Positions 18,938-27,098 of a DNA stretch of 64,000 nucleotides are shown piece by piece. Each line of letters begins with the position of its first letter. The first letter of the stretch is position 1. Made by a program: the position numbers and the translations under genes. The DNA comes from Streptomyces sp. NBC_01551. Its GTDB lineage: Bacteria; Actinomycetota; Actinomycetes; Streptomycetales; Streptomycetaceae. The stretch is taken from NCBI RefSeq assembly GCF_026339935.1, contig NZ_JAPEPX010000001.1:3548001-3612000 (forward strand), written 5' to 3'. Below the pieces are notes generated by a model. It did no database searches and was not told where the DNA came from. It was given only the letters and a program-made list of their open reading frames with translations.

Positions 18938-20479
18938 GTGAGAAAGCTCGCATGGGTCACAGCAGTGATCGTGACCGGTCTGGTGGGTCCGAACGTCGCC
19001 CCGGCGGCGGCCGCGAACGCGCCCGCACCGGCCGTCGGAAGTGTCGCCTGGGCGCCGTGTCCTGAGAACGACCCGGTCCTCGGCGCCTTGCTCAAGGGCC
19101 TGGAGTGCGGCTCGGTGCAGGTGCCGCTCGACTACGCCAAGCCCCAGGGCCAGAAGATCAGCCTGGCGCTGACCAGGGCCAAGCACACCGCCCCCGACGC
19201 CGAGTACAAGGGCGTCGTCATATTGAACCGCGGCCAGTGGCCGGGCGGCATAGGCCGCGACCTTCCCACCCGGTACGCCAAGGGGACCACCGGGCTGGCG
19301 AAGGACGTGGGCGCCGCCTACGACTGGATCGGCTTCGACCCGCGCGGTGTCGGGGCCAGTGAGCCCTCGGTCGTCTGCGACCCCTCGTACATCAACCCGG
19401 GCCAGGCCCAGCCCGACCCGGTGCCGACCTCGCCCGCCGCCGAGAAGGCGTGGGTGGACCGGGCCCGCGCGTACGCCAAGAGCTGCGGCGAGAAGTACGG
19501 TGACGTGCTCAACCACCTCACCACCAAGGACGCGGCGCGCGACCTGGACCAGATGCGCATCGCGCTCGGCCAGGAGAAGATCACCTACTTCGGCACCGAC
19601 TGGGGCAGCTACCTCGGCTCGGTCTACGCCTCGATGTTCCCGAACCGGTTGCAGCGGCTGCTGCTGGACAGTGTGGCCAGCCCGGCCGGCGTCGGCTTCC
19701 TGAACCAGCTCGGCAAGAACTTCACGACCGAGCAGAACGCGGACATCTTCTTCGCCTGGGTCGCCAAGTACGACTCGGTCTACCACCTCGGCACGACCGC
19801 CGCCCAGGTCAAGGCCAAGTACTACGAGGCCCAGGACCGGCTGCGCGACGCGCCGCTCGACGGCAAGATCGGCGCGGCCGAGTGGGCCGACGTGTTCGAG
19901 CCGGTCGTCTACCGCCACTGGATCTGGATCAGCCGGGCGCGGATCCTCTCCGACTTCGTCGTGAAGAACGACACGGCCTCGCTGAAGGCCAACTTCTCCG
20001 AGCCGGGGTTCCCGCACCAGAACCGGCACACGATGACCAACGCGGTCAACTGCACCGACGGGCCCTGGCCGCGGGACTGGAACACCTACAGCGCGGCCTA
20101 CTCCAGCCAGTACGCCCTCGGAACCAAGTTCCTGACCTGGAACAACGCCTGGTACACCGCGCCGTGCGCCTTCTGGCCGGCGGCCTCCCAGACGCCGCAG
20201 AAGGTCGGCAACAACTCGGTCGACGTCCTGCTGATCCAGCCGCAGTTCGACACCGCGCACGGACTCCTCGGCGCCTTCGAGACGCACCTGCTGTTCCCGA
20301 ACTCCCGGCTCATCCTGGAGCAGGGCGGTCACAGCGTGGGCGCCGCCCTGTCGGCGAACAACAACGCCTGCCTGAACGCCTACGTCAGCGACTACCTGCG
20401 GGACGGCACCCGTCCGTCCTCCAAGTGGGGCGTCGACGCGACCTGCCAGGCGGCCCCGGACCCGGTGCCGACGGCCTGA
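18938..20479 (+). CDS. Alp1U/Lom6-like alpha/beta hydrolase with Asp nucleophile (putative epoxide hydrolase)
   Basis: This 513-residue protein begins with a signal-like segment (RKLAWVTAVIVTG, then an Ala-rich stretch to about residue 30). Overall it resembles the secreted tripeptidyl aminopeptidase family. In those enzymes the nucleophile elbow is GxSxG; here it reads GTDWG with Asp221, the arrangement of epoxide hydrolases and dehalogenases. The likely base is His465 in QGGHSVG, and FDPRGVGAS is conserved. Alp1U (kinamycin) and Lom6 (lomaiviticin) are described as epoxide hydrolases derived from this fold, so this gene probably opens an epoxide on the aromatic core. GTG 18938 follows AGAAGGGG. 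A terminator hairpin follows. Confidence 0.8.
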   Translation: MRKLAWVTAVIVTGLVGPNVAPAAAANAPAPAVGSVAWAPCPENDPVLGALLKGLECGSVQVPLDYAKPQGQKISLALTRAKHTAPDAEYKGVVILNRGQWPGGIGRDLPTRYAKGTTGLAKDVGAAYDWIGFDPRGVGASEPSVVCDPSYINPGQAQPDPVPTSPAAEKAWVDRARAYAKSCGEKYGDVLNHLTTKDAARDLDQMRIALGQEKITYFGTDWGSYLGSVYASMFPNRLQRLLLDSVASPAGVGFLNQLGKNFTTEQNADIFFAWVAKYDSVYHLGTTAAQVKAKYYEAQDRLRDAPLDGKIGAAEWADVFEPVVYRHWIWISRARILSDFVVKNDTASLKANFSEPGFPHQNRHTMTNAVNCTDGPWPRDWNTYSAAYSSQYALGTKFLTWNNAWYTAPCAFWPAASQTPQKVGNNSVDVLLIQPQFDTAHGLLGAFETHLLFPNSRLILEQGGHSVGAALSANNNACLNAYVSDYLRDGTRPSSKWGVDATCQAAPDPVPTA

Positions 20480-20491
20480 ACCGCCGCCACC

Positions 20492-20542
20492 ACACGAGGA
20501 GCGGGCCCCGCATGGACAGCATGCGGGGCCCGCTCCTCGCGT
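20492..20542. terminator. Bidirectional 22-bp hairpin
   Basis: 20492-20513 (ACACGAGGAGCGGGCCCCGC...) pairs with 20521-20542 across a 7-nt loop, one wobble. It lies between the hydrolase gene and the convergent glycosyltransferase gene. Confidence 0.8.
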
Positions 20543-20548
20543 GGGGGG

Positions 20549-21859
20549 TCAGCGCTTGCCGGCCCGGTGGGCGAGGACCAGCACCTCCAGGGTGCGGGCC
20601 AGTTCGTTGGGTGCGGGCATGGCGAGCACGTCGTCGCGCAGCCGCCGGGCGTTCGCCCGGATGCCCTCGTCCTCCAGCAGCCGCACGATCGCGTCCCGCA
20701 CCCCGGGCCCGTCCACGTCGGCGGGCTTCATGGAGAGCCCGGCCCCCGTACGGTCGAGGCACTGGAGCTTCAGGGGGACGTCGAACGCCCGGCTGATCAG
20801 CAGCTGGGGTACGCCGTAGCGCAGGGCGCAGCCGAACGACCAGGTCCCGCCGTGGTGCACCATGGCCGCGCAGGTCGGCAGGATCTCGGAGAGCGGCACG
20901 GACTCCACGAGGCGGGTGTTGGCGGGTACGTCGCGCAGCTTGCGCTGGGACTCCTCCGGCAGGGTCAGGACCAGCTCCATGTCCAGGTCGCCCACGGAGT
21001 CGAGGATCTCCTGGATGCGCTCGACGGGCAGCAGGTGCTGGACGGGGCCGTCGTTGACGGAGTCGCCGAACGTCATCAGGACCCGGGGGGCCCGCGGTGG
21101 TTCGGTGAGCCAGCGCGGCACGACGGTGGGCCCGTTGTAGGGGACGAACTGCATGGGGAGCGTGGTCGGCCGGGGGTCGGGCCGGAACGCCTCCGGCAGC
21201 GGGTCGATCGTGAACTGCCCGTTGACCAGGTCCTCCGAGAACTCGCCGCCGAACTTCTCCACCCAGCCCGAGAGCCAGTCGCGCAGCGGGTCGACGCGGT
21301 CCTCCTCCGGCTGGAGGGCCTGGGCGTGCAGGAAGTCCTCGCGCATGCGGGTGTAGACGTCGACCGAGTACAGGATCCGGGCGTGCACCGCTCCGACCGC
21401 TTCGGCGGCGACCGCGCCGGCGAAGGCCTTCGCGCCCCAGAGCACCAGGTCGGGCCGCCATTCGAGGGCGAACGCGACCAGGTCCTCCATCATCGAGTCG
21501 TTGGAGCGCCGGGCCTGCGGCAGCACCAGGTTGTCGAAGACCTTGGTGACCTGCTCCCAGCTCAGCCGTTCGCGGTCCGGCCGTACGTCGAATAACGGGC
21601 CGAGGCCGCCTTGCAAGGGCCCGCCCCCGGCGGGCGTGGGTGCGGGAGTCGGCCGCCGTTGGTCCCGCGCCTTGCGTTCCTCGGCGGTTTCGCCGGGGCC
21701 GACGCCCATGCCGGTCAGGCCGGCCCCGGTGACGGCGTCGAGCAGGTCGGGCCAGCCGGCCACCCGTACCTCGTGTCCGGCGGTCTGGAGCGACCACGCC
21801 AGCGGGACCAGGTTGAAGAGGTGGGTCTTCCAGGGAAACGGCACAATGAGGACGCGCAT
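20549..21859 (-). CDS. Glycosyltransferase, DesVII/EryCIII-type GT1
   Basis: This 436-residue GT-B enzyme begins MRVLIVPFPWKTHLFNLVPLAWSL, typical of macrolide and anthracycline glycosyltransferases. It has the long variable N-domain with SWEQVTKVFDNLVLPQA, then LMTFGDSVNDG at the domain joint and the donor-binding MVHHGGTWSFGCALRYGVPQLL. Members of this subgroup often need a P450-like helper (DesVIII/EryCII type); none is seen in the window. It would attach a dideoxysugar to the polyketide. It shares a divergent promoter region, with a StrR-type operator, with the FAD monooxygenase gene at 22146. Confidence 0.9.
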   Translation of the reverse strand: MRVLIVPFPWKTHLFNLVPLAWSLQTAGHEVRVAGWPDLLDAVTGAGLTGMGVGPGETAEERKARDQRRPTPAPTPAGGGPLQGGLGPLFDVRPDRERLSWEQVTKVFDNLVLPQARRSNDSMMEDLVAFALEWRPDLVLWGAKAFAGAVAAEAVGAVHARILYSVDVYTRMREDFLHAQALQPEEDRVDPLRDWLSGWVEKFGGEFSEDLVNGQFTIDPLPEAFRPDPRPTTLPMQFVPYNGPTVVPRWLTEPPRAPRVLMTFGDSVNDGPVQHLLPVERIQEILDSVGDLDMELVLTLPEESQRKLRDVPANTRLVESVPLSEILPTCAAMVHHGGTWSFGCALRYGVPQLLISRAFDVPLKLQCLDRTGAGLSMKPADVDGPGVRDAIVRLLEDEGIRANARRLRDDVLAMPAPNELARTLEVLVLAHRAGKR

Positions 21860-21988
21860 TGCGGACTTCCTTAGAGTCAGGGGCCAGGGGAATTCACAGG
21901 CGAACGCCAGGTTTTCCGACCCCTGCCATCTTGATCACGCGTTGCGTACGGGTCTTCTCCAGGTTTGCCGGGTCGTTCCGCTCGCGCC

Positions 21989-22017
21989 GTTCGACCGCTG
22001 GCCGGCCGCAGTTGAAC
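21989..22017. promoter_or_regulatory. StrR-type operator 2 (glycosyltransferase / FAD monooxygenase)
   Basis: GTTCGACCG (21989-21997), 11 bp, CAGTTGAAC (22009-22017), between divergent genes. The left arm matches the recalled StrR arm GTTCGACTG at eight of nine positions. Confidence 0.75.
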
Positions 22018-22062
22018 GCACGGACTCCGCCCCCGCTTCCCGCCCCCCGCCCGCAGAGGCGG

Positions 22063-22123
22063 AGTCCAGCCGTTCTTGACCGGAGCTGAAGAGGGCTTTG
22101 CCAGGCTGCGAAGGCAAGGCATC
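22063..22123 (+). promoter_or_regulatory. Promoter block shared with 18862-18922
   Basis: TCCAGCC, TTGACCGGA and CCAGGCTGCGA occur at the same relative positions as in the block before the Alp1U-like gene. It lies about 25 bp upstream of the start region for the FAD monooxygenase gene at 22146. Confidence 0.5.
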
Positions 22124-22145
22124 TGTCAATTCTGGAAGGGCGAAC

Positions 22146-23897
22146 ATGCGAGCAATCGAGGTTCCGGTCCTGATCGTGGGCGGCGGCGGATGCGGTCTGT
22201 CCGCCTCTGTTTTCCTGTCCGACCAGGGCGTCGAGCATCTGCTGGTGGAACGGCATCCGGACACGTCGAGGATCCCGAAGGCGCACTATCTCAACCAGCG
22301 CACGATGGAGATCTTCCGCCAGCACGGCGTCGCCGAGGACGTGCTCGCCGAGGCGGCGCCGCTCGACAAGTTCGGCAAGGTGCGCTGGCAGACCACGCTC
22401 GCGGGCGACGGCCCGCTGGAGCGGCGTCTGATCCACGAGATGGACGCCTTCGGCGGCGGCGAGCTGCAGGAGACCTACGCGGCGGTCGGGCCGGTGCTGC
22501 CCGCCAAGCTGCCGCAGATGTGGCTGGAGCCGATCCTGCGCCGCCACGCGGAGCAGCGCAATCCGGGCCGGATCCTCTTCCACCACGAGCTGACCGGTTT
22601 CTCGGACGAGGGCGACCACGTCATCGCCGAGGTGCGCGACGTCGAGACCGGCGAGACCATCTCGGTCAAGGCGCAGTACCTCCTCGGCGCCGACGGCGGC
22701 AAGACGGTCGGCCGCGCGGTCGGCATCGAGATGCAGGGCCCTCCCGGGCTGGTCAACACCACCACCGCCTACTTCTCCGCCGATCTCTCCGAGTGGTGGG
22801 AGGAGGGCACGCTCATCACGCACTTCCTCAGCCCGGAGGACCCCGACCTCTCCAGCAACCTCATCGAGATGGGACCGAGCTGGGGCAAGGACTGCGAGCA
22901 GTGGGGCCTGCACTTCGCCCCCGGCCCGCCCGGACGCTGGGACGCGGAAACGGTCATCCCCCGGATCCGCGAGCTGCTGCGCCTGCCCGACCTGGAGATC
23001 ACCGTCCACAAGGTGACGGACTGGATCGTGGACGCCCACCTCGCCGACCGCTACCGGGTCGGCAGGGTGCTGATCGCCGGCGACGCCGCGCACCGCCAGC
23101 CGCCCGCCGTCGGCCTCGGACTCAACACCGGCATCCAGGACGCGCACAACCTCGCCTGGAAGCTGGCCGCGGTGACCAGCGGCCGCGCGCCCGACAGCCT
23201 GATCGACACGTACGAGGCCGAGCGCCGGCCCGTGGGCCGCGAGAACGTCGACTGGGCGGTGTCCGCCGCGCAGCACCACCAGGTGGTCATCGACGCCATC
23301 GGCGCCGGCCACAACATCCCGGCGGGCCGCCGCCGGCAGCGGCTGGAGGCGTACTTCGACCCGTCCCCGCTCGGCGACACCGTACGGGCGCGCGCCCTGG
23401 AGATCTTCCACACGCACCGGGGCGGATGCCAGTCGCTCGACATGGAGGTCGGCTTCGCCTACGAGGCTGGCGCGATCCTGTCCGACGGCAGCGAGCGGCC
23501 GGTCCCCGTCCCCATGCGCAACGAGCACCGGCCGACCTCCCGCCCCGGACACCGGGTGCCGCACGCGTGGATCAGCCGCGACGGTCACCGGCTGTCCACG
23601 ATCGACCTCACCGGCACGACCGGCTTCGCGCTGATCACCGGCCCGGAGGGGACCCCGTGGGTCGAGGCGGCCGCGCGGGTGGCGGAGAAGTTCTCCGTCC
23701 CGATCGTCACGGCCCGGATCGGTGAGGGCGCCGAGTTCACCGACGTCGACGGCGGCTGGGCGGCCGTCCGGCAGATCGGCGACGCCGGCGCGATCCTGGT
23801 GCGCCCCGACTCGCACGTGGCCTGGCGCAGCACGGACGGCAGCGCGGACGCCGAGCAGGTGCTGGCGGACGTGTTCGCCACCCTCCTGGACCGCTGA
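22146..23897 (+). CDS. FAD-dependent aromatic monooxygenase 1 (PheA/TfdB type)
   Basis: The 583-residue enzyme has the FAD dinucleotide fold VLIVGGGGCGLSASVFLSDQG at the N-terminus, the GADGGKT segment near 185, and the flavin-binding RVLIAGDAAHRQPPAVGLGLNTG near 310. It is longer than the other five FAD enzymes here and diverges from them (for example QGVEHLLVERHPDTSRIPKAHYLNQRTMEIFR), so it belongs to the TfdB/phenol hydroxylase-like branch. A C-terminal thioredoxin-like domain is present, ending in a strand with ILVRPDSHVAWR. It likely hydroxylates the aromatic core, and an AlpK-type role is possible. ATG 22146 follows GGAAGGGC; the downstream hairpin is shared with the convergent gene. 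Confidence 0.88.
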   Translation: MRAIEVPVLIVGGGGCGLSASVFLSDQGVEHLLVERHPDTSRIPKAHYLNQRTMEIFRQHGVAEDVLAEAAPLDKFGKVRWQTTLAGDGPLERRLIHEMDAFGGGELQETYAAVGPVLPAKLPQMWLEPILRRHAEQRNPGRILFHHELTGFSDEGDHVIAEVRDVETGETISVKAQYLLGADGGKTVGRAVGIEMQGPPGLVNTTTAYFSADLSEWWEEGTLITHFLSPEDPDLSSNLIEMGPSWGKDCEQWGLHFAPGPPGRWDAETVIPRIRELLRLPDLEITVHKVTDWIVDAHLADRYRVGRVLIAGDAAHRQPPAVGLGLNTGIQDAHNLAWKLAAVTSGRAPDSLIDTYEAERRPVGRENVDWAVSAAQHHQVVIDAIGAGHNIPAGRRRQRLEAYFDPSPLGDTVRARALEIFHTHRGGCQSLDMEVGFAYEAGAILSDGSERPVPVPMRNEHRPTSRPGHRVPHAWISRDGHRLSTIDLTGTTGFALITGPEGTPWVEAAARVAEKFSVPIVTARIGEGAEFTDVDGGWAAVRQIGDAGAILVRPDSHVAWRSTDGSADAEQVLADVFATLLDR

Positions 23898-23913
23898 TCC
23901 CGGGAGGGACGAC

Positions 23914-23954
23914 GAGAAGTGGCCGTACCCGACGATCGGGCACGGCCACTTCTC
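23914..23954. terminator. Bidirectional 19-bp hairpin
   Basis: GAGAAGTGGCCGTACCCGA (23914-23932) pairs with 23936-23954 across CGA, one mismatch, between convergent genes. Confidence 0.8.
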
Positions 23955-23993
23955 TGTTTCCCGCAAGCACCGAGGCGCTCGGACCGGGTCCGT

Positions 23994-25472
23994 TCAGACC
24001 GCGCCGGCGACGCTGCGCGCGGCCGCGTCCTTCTTCAGCCAGGCGAGCACCTGGTCGGCGGCCTTGCGCGCGGTGGCCATGCAGACACCGACGCCCACGC
24101 CGTCGTACAGCGCGCCGCACACCGCGAGGCCGGGCTGGGCCGCCACCGCCTCGCGGATCCGCTCCACCCGGGCCAGGTGGCCGACGGTGTACTGCGGCAG
24201 GGCGTCCTGCCAGCGGCTCACCCGGGACGCCACGGGAACGCCGGTCACACCGGTCGCCTCGGCCAGCTCGGCCGCCGCCACCGCCACGAGGTCGGCGTCG
24301 TCGCGGCCCAGCAGGTGGTCCTCGCCGAACCGCCCGAGCGAGCAGCGGACGATCTCCACCTCGCCCGCCAGGTGCGGCCACTTCACGGTCGTGAAGGTGA
24401 CCTCCTTGACGACCTTCCCCTCCACCGCGGGCACCCGGTACGCGGAGTAGCCCCGGCCGGAGAGCCCGCCGGGGAACGCCTCGCGCGGGTAGGCGAGCGT
24501 CACCATCGCCACGCTGGAGTACGGGACTTCGGCGAGCGCCGAGACCGCCTGGCCCGCGCCGGTGACCCCGGCGAGCAGGCCGCTCGCGGGGCCGGCCGGA
24601 ACGGCGACGATGACCGCGTCCGCGTCGATGTACTCCGGGTCGCCGGCCGTACCGACGGTCACCCGCCAGCCGTTCGCGCTCCGCGCGAGCTCCCGCACGG
24701 GGGCGTCGGTGCGCAGGGACGCGTCCGGCGCGGCGGCCAGCACCTCCCGTACGAGCGCGGGCGGCAGCGAACCGAACCCGCCGTCGAGGGTGGCGACGCT
24801 CACCGGCGGCGGCTTCTCCCCCTCGGCGAGCTGCGGCACCAGCGAGCCGGCCGCGTCCGCGAGCGAGGTGTGCTTGCGGGACGCCATGGCCAGCGGGCCC
24901 AGCGTGGCCTCGAAGGAAAGGTCCTCGGCCCGGCCGGAGAACACGCCGGCGAGGAACGGCTCGACGAGGCGGTCCACGACCTCCCGGCCGAGCCGCCCGC
25001 CGACGAAGTCCGCGACCGAGACGTCGCCGTCCCGGTCGAACGCGGGCAGCGCCAGGTCCTGGCGCGCCCGGTCGAGCCCGGCGGCGGACAGCACGCCGGA
25101 CCGGGCCAGGTCGTCCATGTCGCAAGGGACGCCCATGAACTGACGGTCCGGCTGGTTCCGGACCTCGTTCCCGGTCCGGATCGCCGACGCGGTGACGCCC
25201 GCCGACATGATCCGGTCGCCGAGCCCGGCCTCCTTGATCAGGCCGGTGGTCTTGCGGCGGTTCAGGTAGAGCGACTCGGCGCCCTCGTCGACCGCGACGC
25301 CCGCCACCTCGGAGACCGACAGCTTCCCGCCGATCCGCGAGGATCCCTCCAGGAGCGTCACCCGGACCGGCTCGCCCCGCAGACAGAAGGCCGCCGACAG
25401 TCCCGCGATACCGCCCCCGATGATGACCACATGGGGCTTTCCGCTCGCCTGATCCCGTTCGCTCCCAGCCAT
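23994..25472 (-). CDS. hemY: Protoporphyrinogen/coproporphyrinogen oxidase-like flavoprotein
   Basis: This 492-residue protein has the amine-oxidase/HemY layout: VVIIGGGIAGLSAAFCL (FAD), GGKLSV with AGVAVDEGAESLYLNR, a central VATLDGGFGSLPPAL, and the C-terminal FAD segment CGALYDGVGVGVCMATARKAAD. Length and motifs fit HemY-type oxidases that aromatise porphyrinogens. Its place in a polyketide operon, directly after two FAD monooxygenases on the same strand (130 bp gap), is unusual. It may be a duplicated housekeeping enzyme that protects heme synthesis, or it may have been recruited to oxidise a polyketide. GGAG precedes ATG 25472. Confidence 0.8.
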   Translation of the reverse strand: MAGSERDQASGKPHVVIIGGGIAGLSAAFCLRGEPVRVTLLEGSSRIGGKLSVSEVAGVAVDEGAESLYLNRRKTTGLIKEAGLGDRIMSAGVTASAIRTGNEVRNQPDRQFMGVPCDMDDLARSGVLSAAGLDRARQDLALPAFDRDGDVSVADFVGGRLGREVVDRLVEPFLAGVFSGRAEDLSFEATLGPLAMASRKHTSLADAAGSLVPQLAEGEKPPPVSVATLDGGFGSLPPALVREVLAAAPDASLRTDAPVRELARSANGWRVTVGTAGDPEYIDADAVIVAVPAGPASGLLAGVTGAGQAVSALAEVPYSSVAMVTLAYPREAFPGGLSGRGYSAYRVPAVEGKVVKEVTFTTVKWPHLAGEVEIVRCSLGRFGEDHLLGRDDADLVAVAAAELAEATGVTGVPVASRVSRWQDALPQYTVGHLARVERIREAVAAQPGLAVCGALYDGVGVGVCMATARKAADQVLAWLKKDAAARSVAGAV

Positions 25473-25602
25473 TCCACCAGCTCCTTCATGGTTACGGTGT
25501 CGTAGAGCCCGTCGTGGCGCCCACGGTCGGCGCCGACACGGGTGGTGGAAGTCTGGCCGGGAGCCCCGCAGCCCCGGTCGAGGGCGGCTGGACCCCGCGG
25601 CG

Positions 25603-27066
25603 CTAAGGCTTGCGGGTGGTGGCGAACCAGCGGTCGAGGGCTTCGGTGAGGTCGTCGGTGTTGCCGGGGGCGGCCCAGGCGACGTAGCCGTCGGGGCGGA
25701 CGAGGACGGAATCGGTCGTGGGGGCGGCGTCGGTGGTCCAGGTGCCGGTGACGACGTCGACGCGGCCCGCGAGCCCGTCGGCGAGTTCGGCGGCCAGGGC
25801 GGGGTCGGTGGTGATGAGGACGCCGTGTCCGGTGTGCAGGAGTTCGGCGACGCGGGTGCGGGTGCCGTCGGGGAGGGTGAGTTCGCGCTCGGGCGGCATG
25901 CGCAGGCCGAGCAGCGGGTGGTCTCCCTTGCCGAGGTCGTAGCGGATGCCGAGACCGCTCAGCATTCCGGCCAGGTGCGCCGCGGCGTCCGGGTGCGAGA
26001 CCAGCTCGGCCATGACACCGCGGACCGGGTCCATGTCCTCTCCGGTCAGCCGCAGTTCGATCGCCGCGCGGGCATTGCGGGCCAGCTGCTCCCCGACCGG
26101 GTGGCGTTCGGCGTGGTAGGTGTCGAGCAGGTCCTCGGGGGCCCAGCCGTTGACCGTCGCGGCCAGCTTCCAGCCGAGGTTCACCGCGTCCTGGACGCCC
26201 ACGCTCAGACCCTGCGCCATGGCCGGGGGCTGTACGTGCGCGGCGTCGCCGGCCAGGAAGACCCGGCCGCGCCGGTATTCGGCGGCGGCCCGGGAGGCGT
26301 CGGTGAAGCAGCTGATCCAGCGGCACGCGCCGGCGTGGATGGACTCGCCGGTGAGCCGCTGCCAGGCGTCGGCGAGGTCGGTGTAGGTGAGCGAGTCGCG
26401 ATCGCGCGGCGGGGTCCCGGCCTCGTGGACGACGACGCGGGTGACGCCGTTCTCCAGGTCCATCGCCATGATCATGCTGCCGCCCGGCAGGTCCTCGCCG
26501 ATGCGCCGCTTGCGGGTCTCGATCCCGGTGACGTCGGCGGTGAGGAAGCCGCGCCGGCCGTCGGATCCGGGGAAGCCGATCCCGGCCAGCTTGCGGATCG
26601 AGCTCCGCCCGCCGTCGCAGCCGACGAGGTAGCCGGCGCTCTCCTCGACGGGGCCGTCGGGGCCGGTGACGGTCACCACGACGCCGTCGGCGCTCTCGCG
26701 GAATCCGGTGACCTCGTAGCCGCGCAGGATCGGCACGCCGAGCTCGCTCACCCAGCCCTCCAGCATCCGCTCGGTGCGGAACTGGGAGATGCCGCGGTGC
26801 CCGTAGTGGTCCTCCGCGAGCGTGCCGAGGTCGATCGGGACCCCGCCGAAGTGGCTGTCGGCGGGTTCGGTCGCGCCGAGCCGGCCGAGCAGGCCGCGCT
26901 GGTCGAAGCACTCGGCGGTGCGCTTGGTGAAGCTCGCCCCGCGCGACTCGCGCGGCGGGGTGGGCAGCTTCTCGTAGACGACGACGTCCACGCCGCGGAG
27001 CCTGAGTTCGCCCGCCGTCATCAGACCGACGGGGCCCGCGCCGACGACGATTACATCCCTGGCCAT
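25603..27066 (-). CDS. FAD-dependent aromatic monooxygenase 2
   Basis: This 487-residue enzyme is of the angucycline hydroxylase group (PgaE/UrdE/JadH-like). It has VIVVGAGPVGLMTAGELRL at the N-terminus, VGCDGGRSSIRKLAG near 155, GRVFLAGDAAHVQPPAMAQG near 280 and the C-terminal thioredoxin-like domain ending with VRPDGYVAWAAPGNT. Its last 114 codons are almost identical at DNA level to the next gene (344 bp, 3 differences), evidence of recent gene conversion or duplication. It sits between monooxygenase 3 and the HemY-like gene in one operon. It probably hydroxylates or oxidatively rearranges the angucycline; the exact step is not readable. Confidence 0.9.
   Translation of the reverse strand: MARDVIVVGAGPVGLMTAGELRLRGVDVVVYEKLPTPPRESRGASFTKRTAECFDQRGLLGRLGATEPADSHFGGVPIDLGTLAEDHYGHRGISQFRTERMLEGWVSELGVPILRGYEVTGFRESADGVVVTVTGPDGPVEESAGYLVGCDGGRSSIRKLAGIGFPGSDGRRGFLTADVTGIETRKRRIGEDLPGGSMIMAMDLENGVTRVVVHEAGTPPRDRDSLTYTDLADAWQRLTGESIHAGACRWISCFTDASRAAAEYRRGRVFLAGDAAHVQPPAMAQGLSVGVQDAVNLGWKLAATVNGWAPEDLLDTYHAERHPVGEQLARNARAAIELRLTGEDMDPVRGVMAELVSHPDAAAHLAGMLSGLGIRYDLGKGDHPLLGLRMPPERELTLPDGTRTRVAELLHTGHGVLITTDPALAAELADGLAGRVDVVTGTWTTDAAPTTDSVLVRPDGYVAWAAPGNTDDLTEALDRWFATTRKP
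25616..25959. repeat. 344-bp near-identical tract, copy A
   Basis: Matches 27118-27461 at 341 of 344 positions by eye (two C/T differences and one T/G). It covers the 3' part of FAD monooxygenase 2, while the rest of the two genes has clearly diverged. Confidence 0.9.
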
Positions 27067-27098
27067 GTGTAACGCTCCTGTGTGATCGTGGCCGCCGG

